Positions 26,967-35,923 of a stretch of DNA of 46,701 nucleotides are shown here, one piece after another. The DNA is from Acidobacteriota bacterium (lineage in GTDB: Bacteria; Acidobacteriota; Terriglobia; Acidiferrales; UBA7541): NCBI GenBank assembly GCA_027307115.1, contig DAHUXN010000033.1, forward strand, positions 1 to 46,701, in the 5' to 3' direction. Position 1 is the first letter of the stretch, and each line of letters opens with the position of its first letter. The notes beneath the pieces are model-generated. The model saw nothing but the letters and a program-made list of their open reading frames with translations. It was not told where the DNA came from and ran no database searches. The translations under genes and the position numbers were made by a program.

Positions 26967-27947
26967 ATGAAACCGAAAGTATTCGCGACTCACGGGCTTT
27001 TTGCGCCGGCGCGCGCCCTGCTCGAAAGGCATTTCGAAGTGGATTATTGGGCAGGCGAACCAAGGCCCCCTCGCGACGAATTGTTGCGCCGCGTCGCGGG
27101 CAAAGACGCGCTCATCTGCTTGCTTACGGAAAAAGTAAACGACGAGTTGCTCGACCATTCCCCGAACCTGCGCATCGCCGCCACGGTTTCTGTTGGCTAC
27201 GACAACATTGATGTCGCAGCTTGCACGCGCCGCAAAATCGTCGCCACGCATACTCCCGGCGTTCTCGACGACACGACCGCCGATTTTGCATTTGCGCTGT
27301 TGATGGCCATTGCGCGCCGCATTGTCGAAGGCGACGCCTGGATGCGCTCCGGCGCCTGGCCGGGCTGGAATCTCGACCAACTCTGCGGCTCCGATGTTTC
27401 CGGGAAAACGCTCGGCATCATTGGCTTTGGACGCATCGGCCGCGCCATGGCAAAGCGCGCGCAAGGTTTCGACATGCGCATTCTCTATACCGATGCGATG
27501 CGCGCTGCTCCTGAAGTCGAGCGCGACCTGCACGCGGAATATGTCGACCGTGACCGCCTCCTCGCCGCCGCCGATTTTGTCAGCGTTCACGTGCCACTGC
27601 TGCCCGAAACGCGCCGCCTAATCAATGCCTCAACATTGAAGCAAATGAAGCCCGGCGCATACCTGATCAACACCTCGCGCGGCCCAGTGGTGGACGAAGC
27701 CGCGCTCGTGGCCGCCCTCGACGCAAAACAAATCGCCGGGGCGGCTTTCGACGTTTTCGAAAATGAGCCAAAGGTTCATCCGGCGCTTGTCGCGCGCAAA
27801 GATGTGATCCTCACGCCACACATCGCCAGCGCCTCCGTCGAGACGCGCACAAAAATGGCCCTGATCGCCGTTGAAAACGTGATTGCGCTGTTTGACGGCC
27901 GTCGTCCACCAAACGTCCTTAATCCTGAAGTGCTTGCGGCAAAATAA
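26967..27947 (+). CDS. Glyoxylate/hydroxypyruvate reductase (D-2-hydroxyacid dehydrogenase)
   Basis: A 326-residue D-isomer-specific 2-hydroxyacid dehydrogenase. Visible motifs: VSVGYDNIDV, the dinucleotide-binding GKTLGIIGFGRIGRAMAKRA, the catalytic Arg in LINTSRGPVVDE, the Glu in FDVFENEP, and the catalytic His in ILTPHIASAS. Length and motifs fit the GyaR/GRHPR branch, which reduces glyoxylate to glycolate and hydroxypyruvate to D-glycerate. It is the first gene of a plus-strand operon with a GlcG-like protein (17-base gap) and glycerate kinase (31-base gap), and diverges from glcDEF. That context favours a role in glyoxylate/glycerate metabolism. Confidence 0.92.
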   Translation: MKPKVFATHGLFAPARALLERHFEVDYWAGEPRPPRDELLRRVAGKDALICLLTEKVNDELLDHSPNLRIAATVSVGYDNIDVAACTRRKIVATHTPGVLDDTTADFAFALLMAIARRIVEGDAWMRSGAWPGWNLDQLCGSDVSGKTLGIIGFGRIGRAMAKRAQGFDMRILYTDAMRAAPEVERDLHAEYVDRDRLLAAADFVSVHVPLLPETRRLINASTLKQMKPGAYLINTSRGPVVDEAALVAALDAKQIAGAAFDVFENEPKVHPALVARKDVILTPHIASASVETRTKMALIAVENVIALFDGRRPPNVLNPEVLAAK

Positions 27948-27963
27948 CGGGGAGGCAATTTCG

Positions 27964-28398
27964 ATGGCACTCATCACGCGAAATCATCCGAAGCTCACGC
28001 TAGAAGGCGCGCGCGCCGTTCTTGCCGCGGCGGAAAAACATGCACAAGACATTCGTTGCCCCATGAATATCGCGGTGGTTGATGAAGGCGCCCACCTGCT
28101 CGCCTTTGCGCGCATGGACGGCGCAAAGCCGGCGTCGATTTCCGTCGCGCTCGTCAAAGCACAAGCTGCGGCCATGCGCCGGGCTCCTACCGGCTCCGCA
28201 ATGTCGGGCGATCAACCGAACGTCGTCCTGTCGCTCGGCCTCGCGCTCGCGAATTCTTCCGCGCAAACGCCGATTCGCGGCGGCGTCCCCCTCAGCGTCG
28301 ATAGTCAGATCGTTGGCGCGATCGGCGTGAGCGCCGGTTCGGAAGATCAAGATTTGGAGGTTGCGCGCGCCGGAGCCGCCGCCCTCGAAAAAGCGTAA
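27964..28398 (+). CDS. GlcG/HbpS-family (DUF336) protein
   Basis: A 144-residue single-domain protein of the GlcG/HbpS family: LTLEGARAVLAAAEKHA at the N-terminus, NIAVVDEGAHLLAFARMDGA in the centre, and GGVPLSVDSQIVGAIGVSAG near the end. No signal peptide, so probably cytoplasmic. Family members bind haem or corrinoids or have unknown roles; glcG is a classic neighbour of glycolate oxidase genes. The ATG at 27964 follows GGGGAGG. It lies between the reductase and glycerate kinase genes and is presumably co-transcribed with them. Confidence 0.88.
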   Translation: MALITRNHPKLTLEGARAVLAAAEKHAQDIRCPMNIAVVDEGAHLLAFARMDGAKPASISVALVKAQAAAMRRAPTGSAMSGDQPNVVLSLGLALANSSAQTPIRGGVPLSVDSQIVGAIGVSAGSEDQDLEVARAGAAALEKA

Positions 28399-28429
28399 AT
28401 TTATTGTTGCCTGATATTCGACACGAAAA

Positions 28430-29752
28430 ATGACGGCCACGACGGATGATTGCAAGGCTCTCGCTCGGCAAATCTTCGCCAACACGCTCGCAGGAATCGA
28501 CATTCCTGCAACGCTTGCGGCGAAGCTCTCTCGTCGCGATGGCCTGATTCAAGCGGGCGATTCCGAAGTGGATTTGCGGAAGTATCGCGAAATCGTCGCA
28601 GTCGCCATGGGGAAAGCTGCCATTGCGCTCGCCGAAGGAGTCAACGCCGTGCTCGCGCCCGAGTTTCACGTCCGCGGAATTCTCGCAGGCCCTGCGAAGC
28701 CGCCGCGCGAACTCGACGGCTGGAAATCATTTGTTGCCGGACATCCCGTTCCCAATGAGGAGAGTTTTCGCGCTGGACGCGCGATTCTCGATTTGCTGCG
28801 CGCTTGCAACAGCGAAACGCTGATCTTTTTTTTGCTTTCGGGAGGCGGTTCGTCACTGGTGGAATTGCCCCTGGATGAAAATGTCTCGCTCGATGATTTT
28901 GTGAAACTGAACCATGCGCTAGTCACGTGTGGCGCGCCCATCGAGGAAGTCAACGCCATCCGCAAGCATCTTTCCGCCGTGAAGGGCGGGCGGCTCGCCG
29001 CCGCAGCGCCGCAAGCGATGAAACTGACATTCGGCGTTACCGATGTGCCCGAGGGCCAGGAGTCGGCTCTCGCTTCAGGCCCCACGCTCCCGGATCCAAC
29101 GACAATCGCCGACGCGCAGCGCATCGCCCAAAAATACCATCTGCTCGATAAATTGCCGGCGTCTCTGCGCGCAAAGTTCGACAAGCATTCGCTTGTCGAA
29201 ACTCCGAAACCCGGCGACCCGGCCTTTGCGCGCGCGAAATTCGAATTGCTCCTCGGCCGGCGCGATTTGTTTCATCACGCCCACGTAGCCAGCGAAGCCG
29301 CCGGATTTCTCACTGTGTGCGACAACGCCACCGACGGCTGGCCCGTCGAGAAGGCCGCGCAACATTTGCTCGCGCAGCTCGATGCGATCTCGCGTTCGTT
29401 CGACGGCAAGCCTGTCGCGCTGATCGCCGATGGAGAAGTCAGCAGCCCCGTAACAGGGAGGGGAATCGGCGGCCGCAATTCTGCTTTCGTGCTGGCCTGT
29501 GTGGAGAAAATTGCCGGGCGCAAAATTACTGTGCTCAGCGTCGGCACGGATGGAATCGACGGCAACAGTCCCGCAGCCGGCGCTGTCGCCGACGGCACGA
29601 CTCTCGACCGGGCGCGAAGGATCGGCGCGGACCCGCGCGATTTTTACAGCCGCAGCGACGCCTTCACTTTCTTCGATAGCCTTGGCGACGCAATTATCAC
29701 CGGCCCCACCGGAAATAATCTCCGCGACCTGCGCATTCTTCTCGCCGGTTAG
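28430..29752 (+). CDS. gckA: Glycerate 2-kinase (MOFRL family)
   Basis: A 440-residue DUF4147/MOFRL protein. The N-terminal domain includes VAVAMGKAAIALAEG, the nucleotide-binding LIFFLLSGGGSSLVELP and AIRKHLSAVKGGRLA. The C-terminal MOFRL domain includes PVALIADGEVSSPVTG, GGRNSAFVLACVEKI and SVGTDGIDGNSPAAGAVADG. Family knowledge: ATP-dependent phosphorylation of D-glycerate to 2-phosphoglycerate (older name TtuD, hydroxypyruvate reductase). It is the last gene of the gyaR-glcG-gckA operon and would channel glycerate into lower glycolysis. Confidence 0.92.
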   Translation: MTATTDDCKALARQIFANTLAGIDIPATLAAKLSRRDGLIQAGDSEVDLRKYREIVAVAMGKAAIALAEGVNAVLAPEFHVRGILAGPAKPPRELDGWKSFVAGHPVPNEESFRAGRAILDLLRACNSETLIFFLLSGGGSSLVELPLDENVSLDDFVKLNHALVTCGAPIEEVNAIRKHLSAVKGGRLAAAAPQAMKLTFGVTDVPEGQESALASGPTLPDPTTIADAQRIAQKYHLLDKLPASLRAKFDKHSLVETPKPGDPAFARAKFELLLGRRDLFHHAHVASEAAGFLTVCDNATDGWPVEKAAQHLLAQLDAISRSFDGKPVALIADGEVSSPVTGRGIGGRNSAFVLACVEKIAGRKITVLSVGTDGIDGNSPAAGAVADGTTLDRARRIGADPRDFYSRSDAFTFFDSLGDAIITGPTGNNLRDLRILLAG

Positions 29753-29788
29753 TCACGAGGCGCCGAAGTTTGTTCTGCTTCGCGAACG

Positions 29789-30580
29789 TTACAGCAGGCT
29801 CTTCGTCCAGCCGCCGTCCACCGGAATCGAGCAGCCATTGATATAGCTGGCGCGCTCGGATGCAAGGAACGTCACTAGCGCGGCGAATTCTTCGGGCCGC
29901 CCCACGCGTCCCGCCGGCACTTGCGCGCTCAGGCGCTCCAAAATCTTTTCGCGCTCCACCCCTGCATTCTTCGCCTGTAGCCCGACAAGTTCGTCCAGAC
30001 GCTCCGTCAGCGTGTAGCCGGGACAAATGCAATTCACCGTGATCCCATCGCCGCCGAATTCATTCGCCAGCGTGCGCATCAATCCCGTCACGCCGGCGCG
30101 AATCGAGTTCGACAACACCAAATTGTCGATCGGCTGTTTCACCGACACGGAAGTAATCGCCAGCAAGCGTCCCCAACGATTTTTCTTCATCCGCGGCAGC
30201 ACTTCGCGCGCGAAATAAACAGCGCTCATCAGCGTCAGGTCCACAGCGGCGCGCCATTCATCAATCGAGATATCCACAAACTTCTTCGACGGTGGTCCGC
30301 CCGCATTGGTCACGCAAATGTCGACGCGGCCAAATCGCTTCTCCACCGCCGCTACAAAATCGCGCACCGCTTCATGGCGCGTCACATCAAGTTCCTGCGC
30401 GAAAACTTCGCGTCCCGTTGCTTTGCGTATGCTGTCTGCGGCCTTTGCAAGATTCGCAGCCGAACGCGCGCAAATTGCGACTTCCGCGCCTTCGCGGGCA
30501 AATTCCTCGGCGCACGCGCGCCCCAGCCCTTTGCTCGCCGCTGCCACAATCGCAACTTTTCCTTTCAGTCCCAGTTCCAT
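29789..30580 (-). CDS. Atypical SDR lacking the Tyr-x3-Lys catalytic pair
   Basis: A 263-residue SDR-fold protein. The nucleotide-binding loop reads AAASKGLGRACAEEFA and the NAG motif TNAGGPP is present, as is PGYTLTERLDEL. Where classical members have Tyr-x3-Lys, the chain reads SVSVKQPIDNLVLSNSIRAG, so Tyr is Leu and Lys is Ile. This is a recognised BKR-like subgroup without the normal tetrad. I chose the ATG at 30580 because GAGAGG is seven bases upstream; an ATG at 30586 is too close to it. It is convergent with glycerate kinase and lies 41 bases after the cupin gene on the same strand. Confidence 0.88.
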   Translation of the reverse strand: MELGLKGKVAIVAAASKGLGRACAEEFAREGAEVAICARSAANLAKAADSIRKATGREVFAQELDVTRHEAVRDFVAAVEKRFGRVDICVTNAGGPPSKKFVDISIDEWRAAVDLTLMSAVYFAREVLPRMKKNRWGRLLAITSVSVKQPIDNLVLSNSIRAGVTGLMRTLANEFGGDGITVNCICPGYTLTERLDELVGLQAKNAGVEREKILERLSAQVPAGRVGRPEEFAALVTFLASERASYINGCSIPVDGGWTKSLL

Positions 30581-30621
30581 AATCATGCCTCTCAATATTC
30601 GTGGAAGAACCGCTGCAAAAA

Positions 30622-30972
30622 TTACCCGCGCAGATACGCGTCCGTTTTCTTGATCCAGTCCTCGCGCGGCGGACCAAAAATATCCATATCCACGGTATCC
30701 TCCAGTGCCTCGGCCGCGTGCGGCAGGTTCGCCGGAATCAGCAGCATTTCGCCGTTGCGCAGAATTCTCTCGCCATCGTCGAAAATCAGTTTCAGCGCGC
30801 CGGAAATGATCCACGTGATTTGTTCATTGACGTGCGAGTGGCGAGGCACAATCGCCCCGCGCGCCAGGAAAATACGCGCGAGCATCGCCTTCTCGCCGAA
30901 AATCATCTGGCGGGTGATTGTAGCGCTCAGTTTTTCTTTATCGATTTTGTCCCACGATGTCTTTTCTGGCAT
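30622..30972 (-). CDS. Small cupin-domain protein
   Basis: A 116-residue single-domain cupin. The metal-binding motif 1 is IVPRHSHVNEQITWIISG (H-x-H-x3-E), and motif 2 includes GEMLLIPANLPHAAEALED (PxxxPH). The ATG at 30972 follows GGAGAGGAC; a longer frame to 31029 has no supporting site. Family knowledge: such proteins bind Fe, Mn or Zn and may be dioxygenases, isomerases or ligand sensors. It precedes the atypical SDR on the same strand, and the pair may act on the same small molecule. Function unknown. Confidence 0.85.
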   Translation of the reverse strand: MPEKTSWDKIDKEKLSATITRQMIFGEKAMLARIFLARGAIVPRHSHVNEQITWIISGALKLIFDDGERILRNGEMLLIPANLPHAAEALEDTVDMDIFGPPREDWIKKTDAYLRG

Positions 30973-31120
30973 GTCCTCTCCGTTGCTGCTTTCCGGTCGT
31001 GTCCGCGTTCTGGACTTGGAATCCTCCAACGAAAGAGCCGCCCCGTCAATGCCCGCGCGAAACGAAAATATCCTTGCCGGTTTGCGCCTCCGCGTAACGC
31101 TGTGTTAGCGTCGCAACATA

Positions 31121-32230
31121 ATGGCCCGCGCCGTCTGGCTTCCGCGAATTCGCCCCTTCCTGTGCGTCTTTTCTCTCGTAACCATTGCTACAGCGCCAGC
31201 CGCGCGCCGCGCCGCAGCGAACGCTCGCATTCATTTCACGCCGCATTTCACCGCCGGACAGGTTTTTCACTACAGCGTGCAAGTGCATATCGACAGCGCT
31301 TCGCATTCCACTGGCCCCGTCGTCGATCCCGAAGGCCCCACAAAGTCCGGCGAATCCGTCAACGTGGTTCTGCGTTTGGAAGTCCTCAAAGTCTCCGGCA
31401 CGCCCGCCGCTCCCGGCCCGGCGCGCATCCGCGTCACGTACGAGACGGCGGCAGCAACCAGCAGCAGCGACTCCTACGACGCGGACACCGCTGCAATCGC
31501 CGACCAGTACAAAAAGCTCCAGGGGCAGTCCATCGAGTTCACCCTCGAGCCCACCGGTAAAATCACCGATGTCACCGGCCTCAAGGGACTCCTCGACGAT
31601 CAATCCCGCTCCGCAATTGTGAACCAGTGGCTCAGCCAACTCACCTTGGGAGCTTCCGTTCCGAAAAAAGGCATCGCTCTCGGCGAAAAATGGTCCTCCG
31701 CGCAAGCCATCGACAACGTACCGCTTGCCGGTCTCGCCTGGCATATCGAATCAACTTACATACGCGACGAGCCTTGCCCCGCCGTGCGTCCAGAGCCGGC
31801 AGTCGGTGCCGTCGCCCAGCCCGTGACTCCCTCTGCCGTGCCGGACGAATGCGCCATCATCCTTACGCACTCTGAAATCAACGGCGCGCCCGCCCCGCGT
31901 GGAAGTCAGCAATCCGTCACGCAACTCAACCAGCAGTCAGCCCAGCAAACCAACCAGCCCTCCAACGAATCGCCAAATGAAGAAAAAGACCGCACCCCGG
32001 AAGTCTTCCGCAAAAACGGCCTGCGCACCTTCGGCGAATGGACCGGCTCAGGCGACGGCCTCACCTCCATCTCGCTCCGCACAGGAATGGTCGTCAGCGT
32101 CACGCAAACGGCCACCACCCACATGGACTTCACCATCATGACCACCACCGCCCACAATCGCATGCGCTACGCCGGCGACACCCGCAGCCAGTCCCAGATC
32201 CTCCTCGTCTCCCAATCCGCCATCCCCTGA
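31121..32230 (+). CDS. Secreted protein of unknown function
   Basis: A 369-residue protein with an N-terminal signal peptide (hydrophobic core FLCVFSLVTIATAPA). The mature chain is beta-rich, with FHYSVQVHIDS, LRLEVLKVSG, ARIRVTYETAAA and a block on evaluating limits (FTLEPTGKITDVTGLKGL). A Gln/Asn-rich linker occupies about residues 265-290. The C-terminus has repeated Thr-rich strands (MDFTIMTTTAH). It resembles DUF6263-like secreted proteins in overall design, but that is not certain. No strong ribosome-binding site is seen before the ATG at 31121. It stands alone, divergent from the cupin gene. Confidence 0.65.
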   Translation: MARAVWLPRIRPFLCVFSLVTIATAPAARRAAANARIHFTPHFTAGQVFHYSVQVHIDSASHSTGPVVDPEGPTKSGESVNVVLRLEVLKVSGTPAAPGPARIRVTYETAAATSSSDSYDADTAAIADQYKKLQGQSIEFTLEPTGKITDVTGLKGLLDDQSRSAIVNQWLSQLTLGASVPKKGIALGEKWSSAQAIDNVPLAGLAWHIESTYIRDEPCPAVRPEPAVGAVAQPVTPSAVPDECAIILTHSEINGAPAPRGSQQSVTQLNQQSAQQTNQPSNESPNEEKDRTPEVFRKNGLRTFGEWTGSGDGLTSISLRTGMVVSVTQTATTHMDFTIMTTTAHNRMRYAGDTRSQSQILLVSQSAIP

Positions 32231-32502
32231 CGGCCTTCGGGCCGCCCATTCTGAGCGGGGGTTCGTGGCAGGTGGTTGAGAATCACCGCTGGTGGTGGCA
32301 TGGGGCCACCTGACATCGAGTCTAGGTATGGAACGTTTTGTTACATGCTATATATACACTTGATTATAATGGTCTTAGATGTGCAGTTTTCGAGCCATCC
32401 CTTTGGCCCGCTGATTGCCTTTTAGTAGTTCGCCTCGCCACTTTAGCGAGGCAGCCCGGGTCACTCAGCGGACAGGGGGCGGGCGATGACAAGGAGGCCG
32501 AA

Positions 32503-33240
32503 ATGCGTTACCTCAAGTACCTTGCTTTGCTTGGAATCTTCTTGTTTGCGGCAGGCTACTCCCAGGCTCAAGTGTCGGTCGGCATTGGGATCGGCGTCGG
32601 CCCCGTTTACGGAGGCTACGTAGCGGCGCCGATATGCCCATACGGCTACTACGATTATTACCCGTACGACTGCGCGCCCTACGGCTACTGGGCCCCCCAA
32701 TATTTCGTGAGAGGCGTATTCATCGGCGTCGGCCCGTGGTATCGCGGTCGTTTCGACCGTGACCGCTACTGGGGCGACCGCGACCGTTTCGAACATGAGC
32801 GCTGGGGCGACCGTGACCGCTTCGAACACGAACGCGGGTTCGTTCGAGGCCGCGGCGACGATCATTTCGACCGCGGACGCGGCAACTTCCGCTCTTTCGG
32901 GCGCGGCGGCGATGACCATTTCGACCGTGGACGCGGCGGCAATGATTTCCGTGGCCGCAGCGACAATCATTTCGACCGTGGCAACCGGGGCGGCAACTTC
33001 CAGTCCTTCAGCCGCGGCAATGGCAACAGAGGCGGCAATCACCAGTCTTTCAGCCGTGGCAATTTAGGCGGAGGAAATAGTTTTCGCGGAGGCTCCGGAC
33101 GCGGCTCATTTGGCGGCGGCTTCCGCGGTGGAAACTCACGCGGGGGCGGCTTCCACGGCGGCGGTAACCGCGGCGGTGGAGGTTCACGCGGCGGTAACCG
33201 AGGTGGAGGCTCTCACGGCGGCGGACACGGCCATCACTAA
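32503..33240 (+). CDS. Secreted Gly/Arg/Asp-rich low-complexity protein
   Basis: A 245-residue protein from the ATG at 32503 (AAGGAGG upstream). Residues 1-23 are a Sec signal peptide ending SQA. Residues about 24-85 hold a Tyr/Pro-rich conserved block (PYGYYDYYPYD, APYGYWAPQYFVRG, GVGPWYRG) known from small Acidobacteriota surface proteins. The rest is disordered: repeats of DRDRF/EHERWGDRDRF, then DHFDRGRGN units, then RGG- and GGG-rich stretches ending in a His-rich GGGHGHH. Such tails can bind polyanions or metals. Synonymous variation between the repeats shows they are coding. Followed by a strong terminator at 33267-33297. Confidence 0.8.
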   Translation: MRYLKYLALLGIFLFAAGYSQAQVSVGIGIGVGPVYGGYVAAPICPYGYYDYYPYDCAPYGYWAPQYFVRGVFIGVGPWYRGRFDRDRYWGDRDRFEHERWGDRDRFEHERGFVRGRGDDHFDRGRGNFRSFGRGGDDHFDRGRGGNDFRGRSDNHFDRGNRGGNFQSFSRGNGNRGGNHQSFSRGNLGGGNSFRGGSGRGSFGGGFRGGNSRGGGFHGGGNRGGGGSRGGNRGGGSHGGGHGHH

Positions 33241-33266
33241 TCGCCCGCTCCTCTCGCAGAATCGCA

Positions 33267-33297
33267 ACGGCTGGCAGCTTGCCCTGCCAGCCGTTTT
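33267..33297 (+). terminator. Intrinsic terminator after the glycine-rich protein gene
   Basis: A perfect 11-bp stem ACGGCTGGCAG (33267-33277) / CTGCCAGCCGT (33284-33294) with a six-base loop, followed by TTTCATTT. Located 27 bases after the stop codon. Confidence 0.88.
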
Positions 33298-33434
33298 CAT
33301 TTCCGCCTAAGTATTACGAACCTTCCACGCAGCACTGAATTAGGACACTTCCCCGCCTTGTGCACCGCGCAACCGCATTTGCGTTATAATGAAAGTTTTA
33401 CGCGACACCAAAATTCGGCCCAGAGAGACCCTGC

Positions 33435-35474
33435 ATGGATTTCAAGCTTTCAAGCGACTACGAACCGCGCGGCGACCAGCCCGAAGCCATCGCGCAAATC
33501 GAGCGCGGCATCGCCGCCGGCGACAAGCATCAAGTCCTCCTCGGCGTCACCGGCTCCGGCAAAACATTCACCATGGCCAAGGTGATCGAGAAGCTGAATC
33601 GTCCCACGCTCGTCATCGCTCACAATAAAACTCTCGCCGCGCAGCTCTATCACGAATTCCGTTCGTTTTTTCCGCGCAATGCCGTCGAGTATTTCGTCAG
33701 CTACTACGATTATTACCAGCCCGAAGCCTACATGCCTTCCTCGGACGTTTATATCGAGAAGGAAGCCACCATCAATGAAGAGCTCGACAAACTTCGCATG
33801 AGCGCCACGCGTTCTCTTTTCGAGCGTCGCGACGTCATCATCGTCGCCTCCGTCTCCTGCATTTACGGCCTCGGCTCGCCCGAAGCGTATTACGGCATGA
33901 TGCTGATGCTCGAAAAAGGCCAGACTCTTTCGCGCGACGCCATTCTCCGCAAGCTCGTCGAAATTCTTTACGAACGCGGCGAAGATCTCCGCCGCGGCAC
34001 TTTCCGCGTGCGCGGCGACAAAATCGAAATTCATCCTCCCTATGACGATCTCGCCGTGCGCATCGAAATGTGGGGCAGCGAAATCGAAGCCATTCGCCGC
34101 ATCGATCCGCTCACGGGAGAGATCGTCGCGCAGCCGGAAGAAATTTCGCGCCTGACGATTTACCCCAAAACGCATTACGTGCTTCCCGCCGCGCAACGGG
34201 AGCGCGCCATCCAGGCCATCCTCGAAGAACTCGAATGGTGGCACACGGAACTCGCGCGCCAGGGCAAAATCGTCGAAGCCCAGCGCATCGAACAGCGCAC
34301 TCGTTTCGACATCGAAATGATGCGCACCATCGGCTATTGCCACGGCATTGAAAATTATTCCCGCCATCTTTCAGGCCGTCTTCCCGGCGAAGCTCCGCCG
34401 ACTCTCTTCGATTATTTCCCCACCGATTTTTTGCTCGTCGTAGACGAATCGCATCAATCCATTCCGCAGCTTCGCGGGATGTATCACGGCGACCGTTCGC
34501 GCAAGCAAACTCTTGTCGATTACGGTTTCCGCATGCCTTCCGCTCTCGATAATCGTCCGCTCACATTCGAGGAGTTCGAGCATCGCGTCAATCAAGTCGT
34601 TTACGTTTCCGCCACGCCTGGCCCCTACGAACTCACGAAATCCGGCGGCGTTGTTGCCGAGCAGGTGATTCGCCCCACGGGCTTGATCGATCCGGAGATT
34701 GAAGTACGCCCCATCAAGGGCCAGGTCGACGATCTGCTTGAGGAAATTCGCATCCGCGCGGAACGCAACGAACGCGTCCTCGTCACCACGCTAACCAAAC
34801 GCATGGCCGAAGATTTAGCGGAATATTTTGGCGAAGTGGGAGTCCGCTGCCGTTATTTGCATTCGGAAATCGAAACGCTCGAACGCGTTCGCATCCTGCG
34901 CGATTTGCGCCGCGGCGAATTCGACGTGCTCATTGGCATCAATCTGCTTCGCGAAGGCCTCGACCTTCCCGAAGTCTCTCTCGTCGCGATTCTCGACGCC
35001 GACAAAGAGGGTTTTCTCCGCAGCGCCACTTCGCTCATTCAAAGTATCGGCCGCTGCGCGCGCCACATCGAAGGCCGCGCCATTCTTTACGCCGACGTGA
35101 TGACCGACTCGATGCGCCAGGCCATCGGCGAAACGAATCGCCGCCGCGCCAAGCAAACCGCCTACAACCGCGAGAACAACATCACGCCGCAATCCATCAT
35201 CAAGTCCGTCGACATGCAACTTGCCGCCATCGTCGAAGCCGATTACGTCACTGTTCCCCTCGACGACGCGCCGCTCGGCGAAATTCGCAACGAAGCGCAG
35301 CTCACCGCGGCCATCGCGCAACTCGAATCCCAAATGCGCGAAGCCGCCAAGAAATTCGAATTCGAGCGCGCCGCCACGCTGCGCGACAAAATCCGCGCCC
35401 TAAAGCAGCGCGACCTCGGCCCGCTCTTCGACCCGGTGCCTAGCTCAGATACCGCGCCGCCCGCGACGGATTAA
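33435..35474 (+). CDS. uvrB: Excinuclease ABC subunit B
   Basis: A 679-residue helicase-like nucleotide-excision repair protein, the expected length. Walker A is [14 protein letters not shown]. The beta-hairpin region is [20 protein letters not shown], Walker B is [10 protein letters not shown], and motif VI is [12 protein letters not shown]. The C-terminal UVR domain ([18 protein letters not shown]) that binds UvrC is intact. UvrB verifies DNA damage handed over by UvrA and recruits UvrC. No other uvr gene is nearby. The ATG at 33435 has only a weak AGAGA upstream. Confidence 0.98.
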   Translation: MDFKLSSDYEPRGDQPEAIAQIERGIAAGDKHQVLLGVTGSGKTFTMAKVIEKLNRPTLVIAHNKTLAAQLYHEFRSFFPRNAVEYFVSYYDYYQPEAYMPSSDVYIEKEATINEELDKLRMSATRSLFERRDVIIVASVSCIYGLGSPEAYYGMMLMLEKGQTLSRDAILRKLVEILYERGEDLRRGTFRVRGDKIEIHPPYDDLAVRIEMWGSEIEAIRRIDPLTGEIVAQPEEISRLTIYPKTHYVLPAAQRERAIQAILEELEWWHTELARQGKIVEAQRIEQRTRFDIEMMRTIGYCHGIENYSRHLSGRLPGEAPPTLFDYFPTDFLLVVDESHQSIPQLRGMYHGDRSRKQTLVDYGFRMPSALDNRPLTFEEFEHRVNQVVYVSATPGPYELTKSGGVVAEQVIRPTGLIDPEIEVRPIKGQVDDLLEEIRIRAERNERVLVTTLTKRMAEDLAEYFGEVGVRCRYLHSEIETLERVRILRDLRRGEFDVLIGINLLREGLDLPEVSLVAILDADKEGFLRSATSLIQSIGRCARHIEGRAILYADVMTDSMRQAIGETNRRRAKQTAYNRENNITPQSIIKSVDMQLAAIVEADYVTVPLDDAPLGEIRNEAQLTAAIAQLESQMREAAKKFEFERAATLRDKIRALKQRDLGPLFDPVPSSDTAPPATD

Positions 35475-35923
35475 TCCTGAGCGTTTTTACGAAGGGCGCC
35501 CCCCCTTTTCGACGCCCCCGCCCCCGCAGAATCATCGAACATGCCAACAGGCTCGCCTTCTGTGCAAGCCCCGCCGCCCTCCACCGAAGCCGCGAAACCC
35601 TAATCAGCCGTCACCTTTCGCTGTCATCCCGTGGGACCTTTGGGCGCCTCCAATATATTGCTGCGCAAATGCAAGCCGTCTGAATTTGTCATCCTGAGCG
35701 GAGCGCTTCTTGCGGAGTCGAAGGATCTCGCCTCGACGCGGCCTTCGAAAGTGGCCTTTGTAGCGCCGGCCTTCAGGCCGGCTGTTCGGGCATGCCTCGT
35801 CAGGGCATGGCTTTAAGCATGCCGAAAGATCGCATCAAGTGAATTTCTTCCTATTCGCACGTCTCTTGTGCGATGTAGTCACATGGCGCTAAAGGCTATC
35901 CGCTCCGTTTCCGCCGCGCAATT
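35475..35923. other. 449-base gene-free region with palindromic and dispersed repeats
   Basis: Holds degenerate copies of the CATCCTGAGCG...GAAGG block (about 35471-35500 and 35692-35728), a perfect hairpin GCCGGCC-TTCA-GGCCGGC at 35765-35782, and the unit at 35791-35823. That unit contains GGCATGGC-TTTA-AGCATGCC, a stem variant of 13996-14015. No credible gene is seen; short open frames here read only through repeat sequence. Confidence 0.7.

Noticed and set aside
32750-33240. Repeats resembling a tandem or CRISPR-like array
   Set aside because: The periodicity comes from coding repeats of the glycine/arginine-rich protein, with third-position variation and no constant repeat/spacer lengths.
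35631-35816. 61-codon open frame after uvrB
   Set aside because: Its codons are the CATCCTGAGCG block and hairpin repeats found elsewhere between genes.
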